DNA of 28,693 nucleotides from Verrucomicrobia bacterium UBA6015 (GTDB taxonomy: Bacteria; Verrucomicrobiota; Kiritimatiellia; UBA8416), in NCBI GenBank assembly GCA_002428045.1, contig DIZZ01000252.1:1-28693 (forward strand), read 5' to 3'. A program made the position numbers and the translations under genes. The notes beneath the pieces were generated by a model, which made no database searches, was not told the DNA's origin, and saw only the letters and a program-made list of their open reading frames with translations. Shown one piece after another: positions 16,112-23,956 of the stretch. Each line of letters starts with the position of its first letter. The first letter of the stretch is position 1.

Positions 16112-16651
16112 ATGAATGTATTTACCCTCATTCGCGGTGATATCGTGGCCAAGGCCGAATGGCTGTATGGTGCAAGGACAGCCGCGTGCATGCTGAAAGC
16201 GTTGCTGACCGATGGAACGTTTGCGATGCTGATGTATCGGCTGATGCAAGCTTCGCAGCGCTATCGCCTCGTCCCGCTGGCGATGGTGTTCAACAAACTG
16301 AATGCCTTTTTCGGACGCTGCATCATCGGGCGCGGTGCCTCCTTTGGGCAAGCCTTTGTGCTGATCCACAGTTATGGCGTCGTCATTAACAGCGCGGTCT
16401 GCGGCGGGGATTACATTTACATCGAACATCTCGTCACGATCGGTGCCGAACGCGGGCAGTCTCCGCAACTAGGGAGTCATGTCTTTATCGGTGCCGGTGC
16501 CAAAATCATCGGACCGGTCCGACTTGGGGACCATACCCGCATCGGTGCCAACGCCGTGGTTATCCACGATGTGCCTGACCACTGCACCGCCGTCGGCATA
16601 CCGGCCCGCAACCTGCCACCAGACGAACCGACACACAGGGTGGGTGCATGA
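16055..16651 (+). CDS. Serine-acetyltransferase-like hexapeptide-repeat protein (polysaccharide type)
   Basis: Its 198 residues resemble the acetyltransferases found in exopolysaccharide clusters. A helical part (IRGDIVAKAEWLYG, LLTDGTFAMLMYRLMQ, VFNKLNAFFGRCIIGRGASFG) leads into left-handed hexapeptide repeats: IHSYGVVIN, YIYIEHLVTIGAERGQSP, VFIGAGAKIIGPVRLGDHTRIGANAVVIHDVP, ending in GIPARNLPP. The IHS histidine is in the position of the acetyl-CoA catalytic His. The donor is presumably acetyl-CoA; the acceptor could be serine or a sugar hydroxyl. ATG 16055 is the first start in the frame, but 16112 (MNVFTLIRGDI) gives a protein whose N-terminus fits the family better. Neither has a strong ribosome binding site. 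The stop overlaps the start of a 21-codon ORF, and a GT2 gene follows. Confidence 0.85.
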   Translation: MTGGALRFPFVLLATMLVGMNVFTLIRGDIVAKAEWLYGARTAACMLKALLTDGTFAMLMYRLMQASQRYRLVPLAMVFNKLNAFFGRCIIGRGASFGQAFVLIHSYGVVINSAVCGGDYIYIEHLVTIGAERGQSPQLGSHVFIGAGAKIIGPVRLGDHTRIGANAVVIHDVPDHCTAVGIPARNLPPDEPTHRVGA

Positions 16652-16713
16652 AGATCGCGATTGCCAGCAGCGATATCCTCCATGCCGGGCACCATGGGGA
16701 GACCATGTCATGA
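16648..16713 (+). pseudogene. 21-codon ORF, possible relic of a GT4-type glycosyltransferase N-terminus
   Basis: ATG 16648 overlaps the acetyltransferase stop (ATGA) and reads MKIAIASSDILHAGHHGET, then Met, Ser and TGA at 16711-16713. The opening resembles the first strand and glycine-rich loop of family 4 glycosyltransferases (MKIAxASS then GHxxxGxET). Its end overlaps the GT2 start, and the GT2 ribosome binding site GGGGAGA (16696-16702) lies inside it. It may be the stub of a deleted gene or a short leader coupling translation of the two neighbours. Confidence 0.4.
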
Positions 16714-17702
16714 TGCCCATCAGCGTCATTATTCCCGCCTACAACGCCGCCGCCACCCTGACCGAGGCACTCGACTCCGTCGCCACCCAAAACGTCCCAC
16801 TGCAGGCGGTGATCGTCGTCGATGATGCCTCCACGGACGGCACCGCCAAGGTTTTTGCGGCATGGTCGACGTCACATCAGGATCTTAATCCCCGGCTGAT
16901 CCACCAGGCCCATAACCAAGGACCGGCCGCCGCACGCAACGCGGGGATCCGGGCCGCCACGAGCGATTGGATCGCCTTTCTCGATGGCGACGACGCCTGG
17001 CTCCCGGGCAAACTGACGTGCCAGATGCGTGCCGCCACCAGCCATCCTGAAGCAGCCCTGCTCTGCGGGGCAACGGTTCCGCTGGTTGAAGAATCCCGAG
17101 ACTATTCCAAGGGAGGGCGATCCTGTGGCGAGTCGTGCTTAGCAAACGTTTCGTCAAACCTGACCATGGTCAGTCCGGCACCTGGAACCCACATAACGGT
17201 GCTTGCACTCGACACTTTCGTGACGTACAACCCAGTGGCTACATCAACGGTCATGGTCAAACGGACAGCACTGGAACAGGCGGGGCTATTCGATGCGCAA
17301 TTCCGTGGACCGGAAGATTACGATCTATGGATGCGTATCGCCGCTATGCACCCCTGCCTGCGACTGGAATCTCCGCTTTCACGTTACCGTCTCACGGAGG
17401 GCAGCCTTAGCATGGATGATCGCACGTTTCTGCCGCAGGTACTTGGCGTGCTGCACAAGGCCTTTGCAAGGGGGGGAGCGCTGCACACCTACCGCCGACA
17501 GCGATGGCGGGCGTATGCTGACAAATATGCATCGGCCTCGTGGATGGCCAGCAACCGTGGAGCCCCCCTGGCCGCACTGGGGCTCCTGCTGCGCTCGTGG
17601 ATCTACAGCCCGTGCACGATTCCCAAGGAGCGCGACCACGACAGCACCCTGCGTCTCAAACTGCTACTACGCTATTTGTCGCAACTGCTCCGCATCCAAT
17701 AA
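16710..17702 (+). CDS. Family 2 glycosyltransferase
   Basis: The 330-residue protein is a GT-A fold family 2 glycosyltransferase. It has the N-terminal strand ISVIIPAYNAAATL, the nucleotide-binding VVDDASTDGT (about 37-45), GPAAARNAGI (71-80), the DxD-type metal site FLDGDDAW (90-97) and the acceptor-side signature FRGPEDYDLWMRIA near 198-211. No membrane helix is evident, so it probably acts on the cytoplasmic side, adding a sugar from a nucleotide sugar to a lipid-linked or polysaccharide acceptor; the specific sugar cannot be read. I chose ATG 16710 (or 16713) because GGGGAGA lies 7-10 bases upstream and the family begins here; the frame is open further upstream but reads across the acetyltransferase. 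The pairing with that gene indicates surface polysaccharide synthesis. Confidence 0.92.
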   Translation: MMPISVIIPAYNAAATLTEALDSVATQNVPLQAVIVVDDASTDGTAKVFAAWSTSHQDLNPRLIHQAHNQGPAAARNAGIRAATSDWIAFLDGDDAWLPGKLTCQMRAATSHPEAALLCGATVPLVEESRDYSKGGRSCGESCLANVSSNLTMVSPAPGTHITVLALDTFVTYNPVATSTVMVKRTALEQAGLFDAQFRGPEDYDLWMRIAAMHPCLRLESPLSRYRLTEGSLSMDDRTFLPQVLGVLHKAFARGGALHTYRRQRWRAYADKYASASWMASNRGAPLAALGLLLRSWIYSPCTIPKERDHDSTLRLKLLLRYLSQLLRIQ

Positions 17703-17737
17703 AAAAGGCCGTCGGAACATGCAGTTACGGCGGCCTT
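17701..17737 (-). terminator. Rho-independent terminator of the beta-barrel gene
   Basis: Read on the minus strand, AAGGCCGCCG (17737-17728) can pair with CGACGGCCTT (17714-17705) with a single mismatch around a 13-base loop, and it runs directly into TTTTTT (17706-17701). It begins 14 bases past the beta-barrel gene's stop. Its T-tract overlaps the TAA stop of the convergent glycosyltransferase gene. On the plus strand the hairpin has no U-tract after it. Confidence 0.8.
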
Positions 17738-17751
17738 CGGACACGCTTCGG

Positions 17752-18279
17752 CTAGAAGAACCAGCTTGTATTCAATGTGATCGACCAGTCCACGGGATCC
17801 TCTCCCCCATTGTAGATATCCTGGGTTGCCAGGAACAGGTTGAGCTGGGCACCGATGGCGGCATAATCAACAAAGAAGTACCGTGCACCACCAAATCCAG
17901 ACACTTCGGCGTATGTTTTGCTTTCATTCCCATCATCGGCCCAGCCGAGCCCACCAGAACCGCCGACAAAAGGAACAAGCTCAGTACCCATATCAAAATT
18001 ATATTCACCGAACACGCCACCACCGACCCGTTTGAAGTCGCCAATCATCTCGATGGTACCATACCCACCCCCCCGGATCAGATCTTCGATAAAATACCCA
18101 TACCTGCCCACCATGTTGATGCCAAGATCTTCGCCGTCATCATCAATCGTACCATTGACATCAATCGACTGGGTACCCATCAGGATGGTGGGGACGGCAG
18201 ACGCACGCGCACACTCAGCAACCAGCATACCGGCAGCCATGACAGCAGCCACGGGAATCATCATGTTCTTGAATCGCAT
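17752..18279 (-). CDS. Small predicted outer-membrane beta-barrel protein
   Basis: This 175-residue protein has a clear signal peptide (MRFKNMMIPVAAVMAAGMLV, likely cleavage near ARASA). The mature part consists of alternating polar/aromatic strands rich in Gly (NMVGRYGYFIEDL, GGGVFGEYNF, FVGGSGGLGWADD, VSGFGGARYFFVDYAAIGAQLNLFLA) and ends in WFF. Alternating strands and a terminal Phe are typical of outer-membrane beta-barrels recognised by the BAM machinery; about eight strands fit the length. The specific function is unknown. I chose ATG 18279 because AAGGAG precedes it on the minus strand and the signal peptide starts there; an in-frame ATG 12 codons upstream would put an Arg-rich stretch in front. 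It is transcribed alone, with its own promoter and terminator. Confidence 0.8.
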   Translation of the reverse strand: MRFKNMMIPVAAVMAAGMLVAECARASAVPTILMGTQSIDVNGTIDDDGEDLGINMVGRYGYFIEDLIRGGGYGTIEMIGDFKRVGGGVFGEYNFDMGTELVPFVGGSGGLGWADDGNESKTYAEVSGFGGARYFFVDYAAIGAQLNLFLATQDIYNGGEDPVDWSITLNTSWFF

Positions 18280-18338
18280 TCTTCTTCTCCTTGTTCTTGT
18301 GTTAGGGTTCACCATCGACGCTTATTAAAATTTTCGTT

Positions 18339-18367
18339 AATATACACCGAGAGGACCTCCACTGCAA
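18339..18367 (-). promoter_or_regulatory. Sigma-70-type promoter for the beta-barrel gene
   Basis: On the minus strand, TTGCAG (18367-18362) and TATATT (18344-18339) are separated by exactly 17 bases. The gene start is 59 bases downstream of the -10 box. An imperfect inverted repeat (GGAGGTCCTC) lies in the spacer, and CAAGC-3-GCTTG at 18365-18377 overlaps the -35 box; either could be an operator. Confidence 0.65.
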
Positions 18368-18396
18368 GCCTTGCTTGAAAACGGCACCTAATCGTC

Positions 18397-21171
18397 TCAT
18401 GCACAGTTGCCGAAAGGACTCGGAAACGCCATCTGATAGGCCCCCGAACCGATGGAGAAACGGCATCGCCCATTCTCCACTCCTAGAAAGGCGACGCCGT
18501 CGGCATGGGCCAGCGGTTGACCGTTTTCCATCACCTTGCCAGGATCATCTGCCGGGACATGGATCGTCGCCTTGCAGTTGGCGGGAACCGTGATAACCCA
18601 CGTCACCTGCCGACCATCGTGCCTCCAATCGGAAACGATCTCGCCACGGATCGTCTGCAGCGTGGCCCTGGCCCAAGGGAGTGTTTTGGGGATGTAGGGT
18701 TTGAAGACGATATGTTCAAAGCCTGGCCCCCCTTCATCGGCACGGATGCCAGCCAGGCCCCAGTAGAACCATTCGTCGATGGCCGCCCCCAGCGGGGCAT
18801 GATTCAAGGAGCCCCCATCGCCATCCCAGCGTTCACAGGACGTCGTTCTGTTGTTTCTAAGCATATAGCCCCAGCTCGGATATCCGGTGGCCGTGGCCAG
18901 TTGCCATACCAGATCGTCGCGCCCTAGCATGGAAAGGGCCTCGATCGCGAACTTGGTGCCGACATATCCTGTTGTCAGGTGGCGCTGCACCTCGCCCACA
19001 CATCGTGTAAAATAAGCCGCCACACGTCCCTGGTGTTCCTCTGGAACCATCCCGAACGCCAAGGGCCAGGCCTGCGCACTCTGCACCCCGCTATCGTAGT
19101 ACCCCACATGCGGATCGAAAAAACGCTCATGGTAGGCCGACTGGATGGCCCCGGCCAACTGCCGGTATTCGGCGGCATCACTGGGTTTCCCCAGCGCGTC
19201 GGCAATGCGGGACATCACCATGACATCGAGGTAATAGAAAGCGGTCGCCACGGACAAAGGCAGGTTCGTGCGGGCGACAAAGCCCTCGGCCGTGGATAGA
19301 TGATCCCCCCACTGGGAAATCTGCAAGTGCCCCCGCTCCGATTCCGCAGGAAAACGTGCATCCTTGCCGCAGCGCCACAAGAGTGAATCAATGACTGCGG
19401 TTGAGGTCTGCGTTGAGATTGTCCTGACCCCCACTCGCCGCAGAAACGCCATGTAACGCTGCAAGGCTGGATAATTCTCCTCGAGCAGGCGGAGGTCACC
19501 GCAATGCAGATAGGTCCACCAGGGCATCAGGACAAAGGCGGCACTCCATACCAGATCCTCCTCGGAACCCGCCTGCGGGGCGATCATCCCGACCATGCCC
19601 AGCTCGTCCTGCTGGTCACGGAAATCCCCGATCCATTTGGCATAGACCTGGGGCATCCACAGATTGTATAGAGCCTCATGAGCGGTTGCCCAGGCATCCG
19701 TGCCCCACCCCTGCCGCTCGGGGCGCTGGGTGTCATCCGTCGGCACGCCCATCTGTACATTGCAGCGCTGCGACTGCAGGGTGCAGGCATGGATCCGGTT
19801 GATCAGGGCGTTGCCGCATTCAAATTGCCCCGTCTGCGCCACCTCCGTACAAATGAACACCCCAGTCAGGGAATCCAGGTCGGGAATGCCCGGATAGCCG
19901 GACACCTCGACAAACTGGAACCCGTGGAAGGTAAAGCGCGGTTCGAGGACGGAAATCCCGGCACCGCCCAGGATAAATTGATCACGCTGCAAGGCTCGGT
20001 TATTGCTGGATGCATTCAGCGCACCATTCTCATGCTGCGCCTCGCCATAGCGCAGGGTCACGGTATCCCCCGCCTTGCCGCCGTTGATGACCAGCCTGAC
20101 CCAACCGGTAATATTCTTTCCCAGGTCGTAGACGTACACCCCCGGCTCGGGTTCGCGGACGGACACAGGGCGAAGGGTTTCCACCGGCTTCTCCAACTCG
20201 TGCATGATGGGAACCAAGGTACCACCCGGCGCTGGCAGCCGTTTCACACGCTGCCAGCCTGTCGCAGCAAAGCCAGCCCGATCCCACCCCGGCTGTTCTA
20301 GACGGGTATCCACCGTTTCACCATCAAAAAAGCAATTGAACGTGATCGGCGACCAATCTCCCTGCCACGACGCATCGCTGAGGATCCGATCCATCGCTCC
20401 ATCCTGGTATTCGACCTCGATCTGGACGATAGCCCGGGGCGAGCCAAACCACTGCATCTGCCAGCCCCAGTACTTCTTCTGACCATTGAACCAACCATTA
20501 CCAAGCAGCAACCCCACCGCATTCTCCCCGGCAATCAGCGACGATGTTACCTCGTAGGTGGCATAGAAAACCCGCTTGCGGAAGTCCGAGCGTGGCGTGG
20601 ACAGGACATCATCGCCGACCTTTTCGCCATTCAGATGCAGCTCGAAAAGCCCGAGTCCGCACACATACGCCCGAGCACGACGGACGGGATGCGATACCGT
20701 GAATTCCTTGCGCAACAAAGGGGCGCGGGAATCCGGCTCAAATGCCTGTACCTCGGGGGTAACCCGCCCCTCCTGAAACGCATCCGGATCGGACACCGGG
20801 TCATCCACCCCGCCCATACCGATCCATGTGGCCTGCCAGTCCGACGGATCAAGTAACCCGACGCCAAAGTATTCCGGCACACAGAAGCCATGGTCGTTGC
20901 CCGATTCATCCCAAACCTTCACACACCAGGAACAATCCATATTGCTACGTAAATCGACGCCAGCATACTCCACATTCACCGACTGCGATGACGCCACCCG
21001 GCCACTGTCCCAGAGATCCGCCAAGCCAGGTGACAAAAGATCCGGTTTCGTCGCCACAAGAACCTGGTAGGCTGATTGTGAACGATGGCGTCCGGGCAAC
21101 GAAACGACCCATGAAAAACGCGGACGACGAACGACGATAGCCAAAGGACGCGATGCATATTCAACCCACAT
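18397..21171 (-). CDS. Alpha-L-rhamnosidase, GH78 family
   Basis: The protein has 924 residues, the usual GH78 length. It hydrolyses terminal alpha-L-rhamnose by inversion. Domains in order: an N-terminal beta-sandwich (YQVLVATKP, DLWDSGRVAS, SWCVKVWDESG; 1-120), the Bac_rhamnosid_N-like domain (LLRKEFTVSHPVRRARAYVCGLGLFELHLNG, about 150-340), a second sandwich (340-450), the catalytic (alpha/alpha)6 barrel (about 455-800) and a C-terminal sandwich. D480, E485 and D492 in DDTQRPERQGWGTD have the same spacing as the catalytic-site acids of Bacillus RhaB. LNHAPLGAAIDEWFYWGLAGI is the late barrel motif. No signal peptide is seen, so it probably acts in the cytoplasm on imported rhamnosides. The start follows GGAGG by 6 bases. 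It lies 40 bases downstream of the transporter gene, likely in one operon. Confidence 0.95.
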   Translation of the reverse strand: MWVEYASRPLAIVVRRPRFSWVVSLPGRHRSQSAYQVLVATKPDLLSPGLADLWDSGRVASSQSVNVEYAGVDLRSNMDCSWCVKVWDESGNDHGFCVPEYFGVGLLDPSDWQATWIGMGGVDDPVSDPDAFQEGRVTPEVQAFEPDSRAPLLRKEFTVSHPVRRARAYVCGLGLFELHLNGEKVGDDVLSTPRSDFRKRVFYATYEVTSSLIAGENAVGLLLGNGWFNGQKKYWGWQMQWFGSPRAIVQIEVEYQDGAMDRILSDASWQGDWSPITFNCFFDGETVDTRLEQPGWDRAGFAATGWQRVKRLPAPGGTLVPIMHELEKPVETLRPVSVREPEPGVYVYDLGKNITGWVRLVINGGKAGDTVTLRYGEAQHENGALNASSNNRALQRDQFILGGAGISVLEPRFTFHGFQFVEVSGYPGIPDLDSLTGVFICTEVAQTGQFECGNALINRIHACTLQSQRCNVQMGVPTDDTQRPERQGWGTDAWATAHEALYNLWMPQVYAKWIGDFRDQQDELGMVGMIAPQAGSEEDLVWSAAFVLMPWWTYLHCGDLRLLEENYPALQRYMAFLRRVGVRTISTQTSTAVIDSLLWRCGKDARFPAESERGHLQISQWGDHLSTAEGFVARTNLPLSVATAFYYLDVMVMSRIADALGKPSDAAEYRQLAGAIQSAYHERFFDPHVGYYDSGVQSAQAWPLAFGMVPEEHQGRVAAYFTRCVGEVQRHLTTGYVGTKFAIEALSMLGRDDLVWQLATATGYPSWGYMLRNNRTTSCERWDGDGGSLNHAPLGAAIDEWFYWGLAGIRADEGGPGFEHIVFKPYIPKTLPWARATLQTIRGEIVSDWRHDGRQVTWVITVPANCKATIHVPADDPGKVMENGQPLAHADGVAFLGVENGRCRFSIGSGAYQMAFPSPFGNCA

Positions 21172-21211
21172 GATGAACCTCCGATAATCAGGACAGGCAA
21201 GTGTACCTGTC

Positions 21212-22141
21212 CTACTTTCGATTGCCTGCAAGAACGGTCACGAACACCCCCGCAATCACCAGCACACCGCCAAGTGCCGAGGACCAATGCAGCCGCTCCT
21301 TCAAGAAAACGCCACTGAGCAGTACCGCAAACAAGGGAACCAGATTAATGAAGATGCCCGTAACAGCCGTGCCCACCTGGCGAATCGCTAGATAATACCA
21401 GTAATATGCCAGCGCCGTGGCCAGCACCCCAAGATAGACCAGCGCGAGCCATTCGCTGTTGCCGACACCGACAATGTCCTGACCAAGACCATTGGCCAGC
21501 GCAAACGGCAACAACAGCACCGTGCCCACAATGCACGACCAGGCCACCGTGATCAAGGGCGGAATCGTTTTCATCACCGGACGAGCCAGCAAGGTATAGA
21601 CCGTCCATAGCAGGACACATCCGAAGATCATCACATCGCCGCTTGACAACTGCCCACTCAGCAGCCCCCGCCAATTACCCTTGGCGATAACCACCATCCC
21701 CCCCAGAAGCGAAAGGACTATACCGACCATAACAGGCCACGCCAGACACCGCCTCTCCAGCACAGCGGAAAGCGCCGCAATACAGACAGGGGTGCAGCCG
21801 ATAATCAAGGCCGCCCGCCCGGCATCCGTACTTTGCAGCCCCTTGAAAAACAGCAAACTGTACCCGAACACGCCCGATGTCCCCAGCAGGATCAGGGACA
21901 ACCACAGGTCACGACGGATGCGAAACATCGACTTTCCGTAAACCGCCAGGCACATCAGCGAAAGGACAACCGAGGCTAGAACAAAACGGATCAGCGCCGC
22001 ATTTACCGGAATCATGGATCCGGCGAGGAAACGACCGACCGGCCAGGTTCCACCCCAAAGGAGCATACACCCCACCAGCATGGCATAGACCCATCGCCGG
22101 GGGGCAGGTGCGCCGTGACCGCTTTTTTCATAATTTACCAT
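21212..22141 (-). CDS. EamA/DMT-superfamily transporter
   Basis: The protein has 309 residues with ten predicted membrane helices in two homologous halves, each an EamA domain. The first half opens with YAMLVGCMLLWGGTWPVGRF. The typical end-of-domain phrase FFKGLQSTDAGRAALIIGCTPVCIAALSAVLERR occurs once, and its counterpart YYLAIRQVGTAVTGIFINLVPLFAVLLSGVFLKERL in the second half. The family exports or imports small metabolites (amino acids, nucleotides, sugars), and specificity cannot be read from sequence. Its location before a cytoplasmic GH78 gene suggests, but does not prove, a role in uptake or efflux linked to rhamnoside breakdown. The start ATG at 22141-22139 follows CGGAG closely. Confidence 0.93.
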   Translation of the reverse strand: MVNYEKSGHGAPAPRRWVYAMLVGCMLLWGGTWPVGRFLAGSMIPVNAALIRFVLASVVLSLMCLAVYGKSMFRIRRDLWLSLILLGTSGVFGYSLLFFKGLQSTDAGRAALIIGCTPVCIAALSAVLERRCLAWPVMVGIVLSLLGGMVVIAKGNWRGLLSGQLSSGDVMIFGCVLLWTVYTLLARPVMKTIPPLITVAWSCIVGTVLLLPFALANGLGQDIVGVGNSEWLALVYLGVLATALAYYWYYLAIRQVGTAVTGIFINLVPLFAVLLSGVFLKERLHWSSALGGVLVIAGVFVTVLAGNRK

Positions 22142-22210
22142 GGTCTCCGTTCAATTAAAACGCAATCATGCTGCACTTCGCAGGGCAAACACGCAACAAA
22201 AAATGACCAT

Positions 22211-22239
22211 TTGATTTATCGGCCCGATATTGCTAGTCT
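22211..22239 (+). promoter_or_regulatory. Extended -10 promoter with palindromic spacer before the xylulokinase gene
   Basis: TTGATT (22211-22216) and TAGTCT (22234-22239) are 17 bases apart, and TGC directly before the latter provides the TGn extended -10 element. The spacer holds a palindrome, TATCG-GCC-CGATA (22217-22229), placed where a repressor would block polymerase. The 164-base gap lies between divergent sugar genes. Nothing else was identified in it. Confidence 0.45.
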
Positions 22240-22316
22240 CCACCCCATCGTGATTCCAGGTAAAGATTGCAAACGCGCCAAACAGCGGGCGGCGAACAAA
22301 GGGGATGCTTAGGCTT

Positions 22317-23915
22317 ATGAAAAATCAGGAGACGTTGTTTCTGGGGCTGGATTCAAGTACGCAGGGGCTCAAATGCACCCTGATTGATGCCGACCTGAAT
22401 CTGGTTTATGAGCGATCCGTCAACTTTGACCGGGACTTGCCCCGTTTTGGCACCAAGGGCGGCGTGCAGGTTGGCCCGGACGGCCTTACAGTGACCTCCC
22501 CCACCCTGATGTGGGTGGCCGCGATGGACCTGCTGTTAAGCCAGATGCATGCCGACGGAGCGCCCCTGGCCAGTGTCCAGGCCATCTCGGGCAGCGGTCA
22601 GCAACACGGCAGCGTCTGGCTTGGCACTAACGCCCAGCAACGCCTGCGCCATCTGAATGCCGCCGAAACACTGGAAACGCAGTTGGCAGATACTTTTTCG
22701 ATCCCCGACTCGCCCATCTGGATGGATTCGAGCACCGGAGCCCAATGCGCCGCCCGTGAGAAGGCCCTCGGGGGGGCACAGGCCGTCGCAGAGCTGACCG
22801 GATCGCGAGCCTATGAGCGATTTACCGGCAACCAGATTGCCAAGATTTACGGGAAACAACCCGCCGCCTATGCAGCAACGGAACGGATTGCACTGGTCAG
22901 CTCCTTCATTCCATCCCTGCTGATCGGCACGTATGCACCGATTGATGCCAGCGACGGTTCCGGGATGAACCTCATGGATATCCGCCGCAAAGCCTGGGCA
23001 CCTGCCGCCCTGGATTGCACGGCTCCCGGACTGGTGGAAAAGCTGGGATCGATCGTCGCCTCGCACACGACCATCGGCACCCTGCACCCCTACTTCTCCA
23101 AGCGCTACGGGTTTGCGCCGTCGGTTTCGGTGATTGCATTCTCCGGCGATAATCCAAACAGCCTGGCTGGCCTGCGCCTGCAGGATCCGGGGGATATCGC
23201 CATCAGCCTTGGGACCAGCGATACGGTGTTTGGTTTCCTGGCGGATGCCAAGCCTTCCGCCAGCGAGGGGCATATCTTTGCCAATCCCGTCTCCCCATCC
23301 GCCTACATGGCCATGCTGTGCTACAAGAACGGCTCGCTGACCCGCGAATTTATCCGCGACCTGGCCGCCGACGGAAACTGGAAGGTCTTTGCTCAGCGGC
23401 TCTCAGAAACCGCACCGGGGAATGGCGGCTGTATCGGCTTTTTTATCCGTGATCCGGAAATCACACCGCCCATCTTGAAGACAGGCGTCTGGCGCTTTGA
23501 TGCGAAGGGGCAAGCGGTGGATCGGTTCAGTCCAGCACAGGATTGCCGGGCGGTCTACGAAGGGCAGTTCCTGTCGATGCGCCTGCACGGTCAACATGTC
23601 GGGCTTGTACCGCAGCGGATTCTGGCAACCGGGGGAGCATCCGTGGACATGAGCCTGATCCGCGTCATGTGCGATGTGTTCGGCACCCCGGTTTATGTGG
23701 CTGAAAAATCGGATTCCGCGTCACTTGGCGCGGCCTACCGGGCACTGCACGGCTGGCTATGCGCACGGCAGGGCGGGTTTATTCCCTATAGCCAGGTACT
23801 TGTCAAGGCGGCACCCTTCAAGAAGGTCGCGGATCCGGATCCGACGGCGCACGGCGTCTATACGGCAATGCTGGGTAGGTATGCAGAGCTCGAAGCCCGC
23901 GTGATCAAGGCATAG
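22317..23915 (+). CDS. xylB: Xylulokinase, eukaryotic-type FGGY kinase
   Basis: The 532-residue protein belongs to the FGGY sugar kinases, which phosphorylate a sugar with ATP. The match is to the eukaryotic XYLB-type xylulokinases rather than the common bacterial XylB: FLGLDSSTQGLK with the N-terminal phosphate loop, then SVNFDRDLPRFGTKGGV, DGLTVTSPTLMWV, SGSGQQHGSVWL, DGSGMNLMDI, AFSGDNPNSLAG, ISLGTSDTVFGF and CYKNGSLTREFIRDL. The C-terminal ATPase loop is ILATGGASVDMSLIRVM. The predicted reaction is D-xylulose to D-xylulose 5-phosphate in the cytoplasm, feeding the pentose phosphate pathway. ATG 22317 gives the natural family start; ATG 22305 is in frame, but its GGGG lies only one base upstream. 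It heads a plus-strand set with the mutarotase-like and AICAR transformylase genes. Confidence 0.93.
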   Translation: MKNQETLFLGLDSSTQGLKCTLIDADLNLVYERSVNFDRDLPRFGTKGGVQVGPDGLTVTSPTLMWVAAMDLLLSQMHADGAPLASVQAISGSGQQHGSVWLGTNAQQRLRHLNAAETLETQLADTFSIPDSPIWMDSSTGAQCAAREKALGGAQAVAELTGSRAYERFTGNQIAKIYGKQPAAYAATERIALVSSFIPSLLIGTYAPIDASDGSGMNLMDIRRKAWAPAALDCTAPGLVEKLGSIVASHTTIGTLHPYFSKRYGFAPSVSVIAFSGDNPNSLAGLRLQDPGDIAISLGTSDTVFGFLADAKPSASEGHIFANPVSPSAYMAMLCYKNGSLTREFIRDLAADGNWKVFAQRLSETAPGNGGCIGFFIRDPEITPPILKTGVWRFDAKGQAVDRFSPAQDCRAVYEGQFLSMRLHGQHVGLVPQRILATGGASVDMSLIRVMCDVFGTPVYVAEKSDSASLGAAYRALHGWLCARQGGFIPYSQVLVKAAPFKKVADPDPTAHGVYTAMLGRYAELEARVIKA

Positions 23916-23956
23916 TTTTGTATTATTTGCAGAAGTGACATATCAAGGAGTATATC

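Noticed and set aside
18365..18377. Terminator of the rhamnosidase gene
   Set aside because: On the minus strand the T-run precedes the CAAGC/GCTTG hairpin rather than following it, so the geometry is wrong. It fits better as an operator candidate for the next gene.
17293..18378. 361-codon plus-strand open frame crossing the glycosyltransferase end and the beta-barrel gene
   Set aside because: It spans the 3' ends of two convergent genes and a terminator, and its translation lacks any motif. The overlapped genes have clear families or signal peptides.
19678..20301. 207-codon plus-strand open frame inside the rhamnosidase gene
   Set aside because: Antisense shadow of a well-supported GH78 protein.
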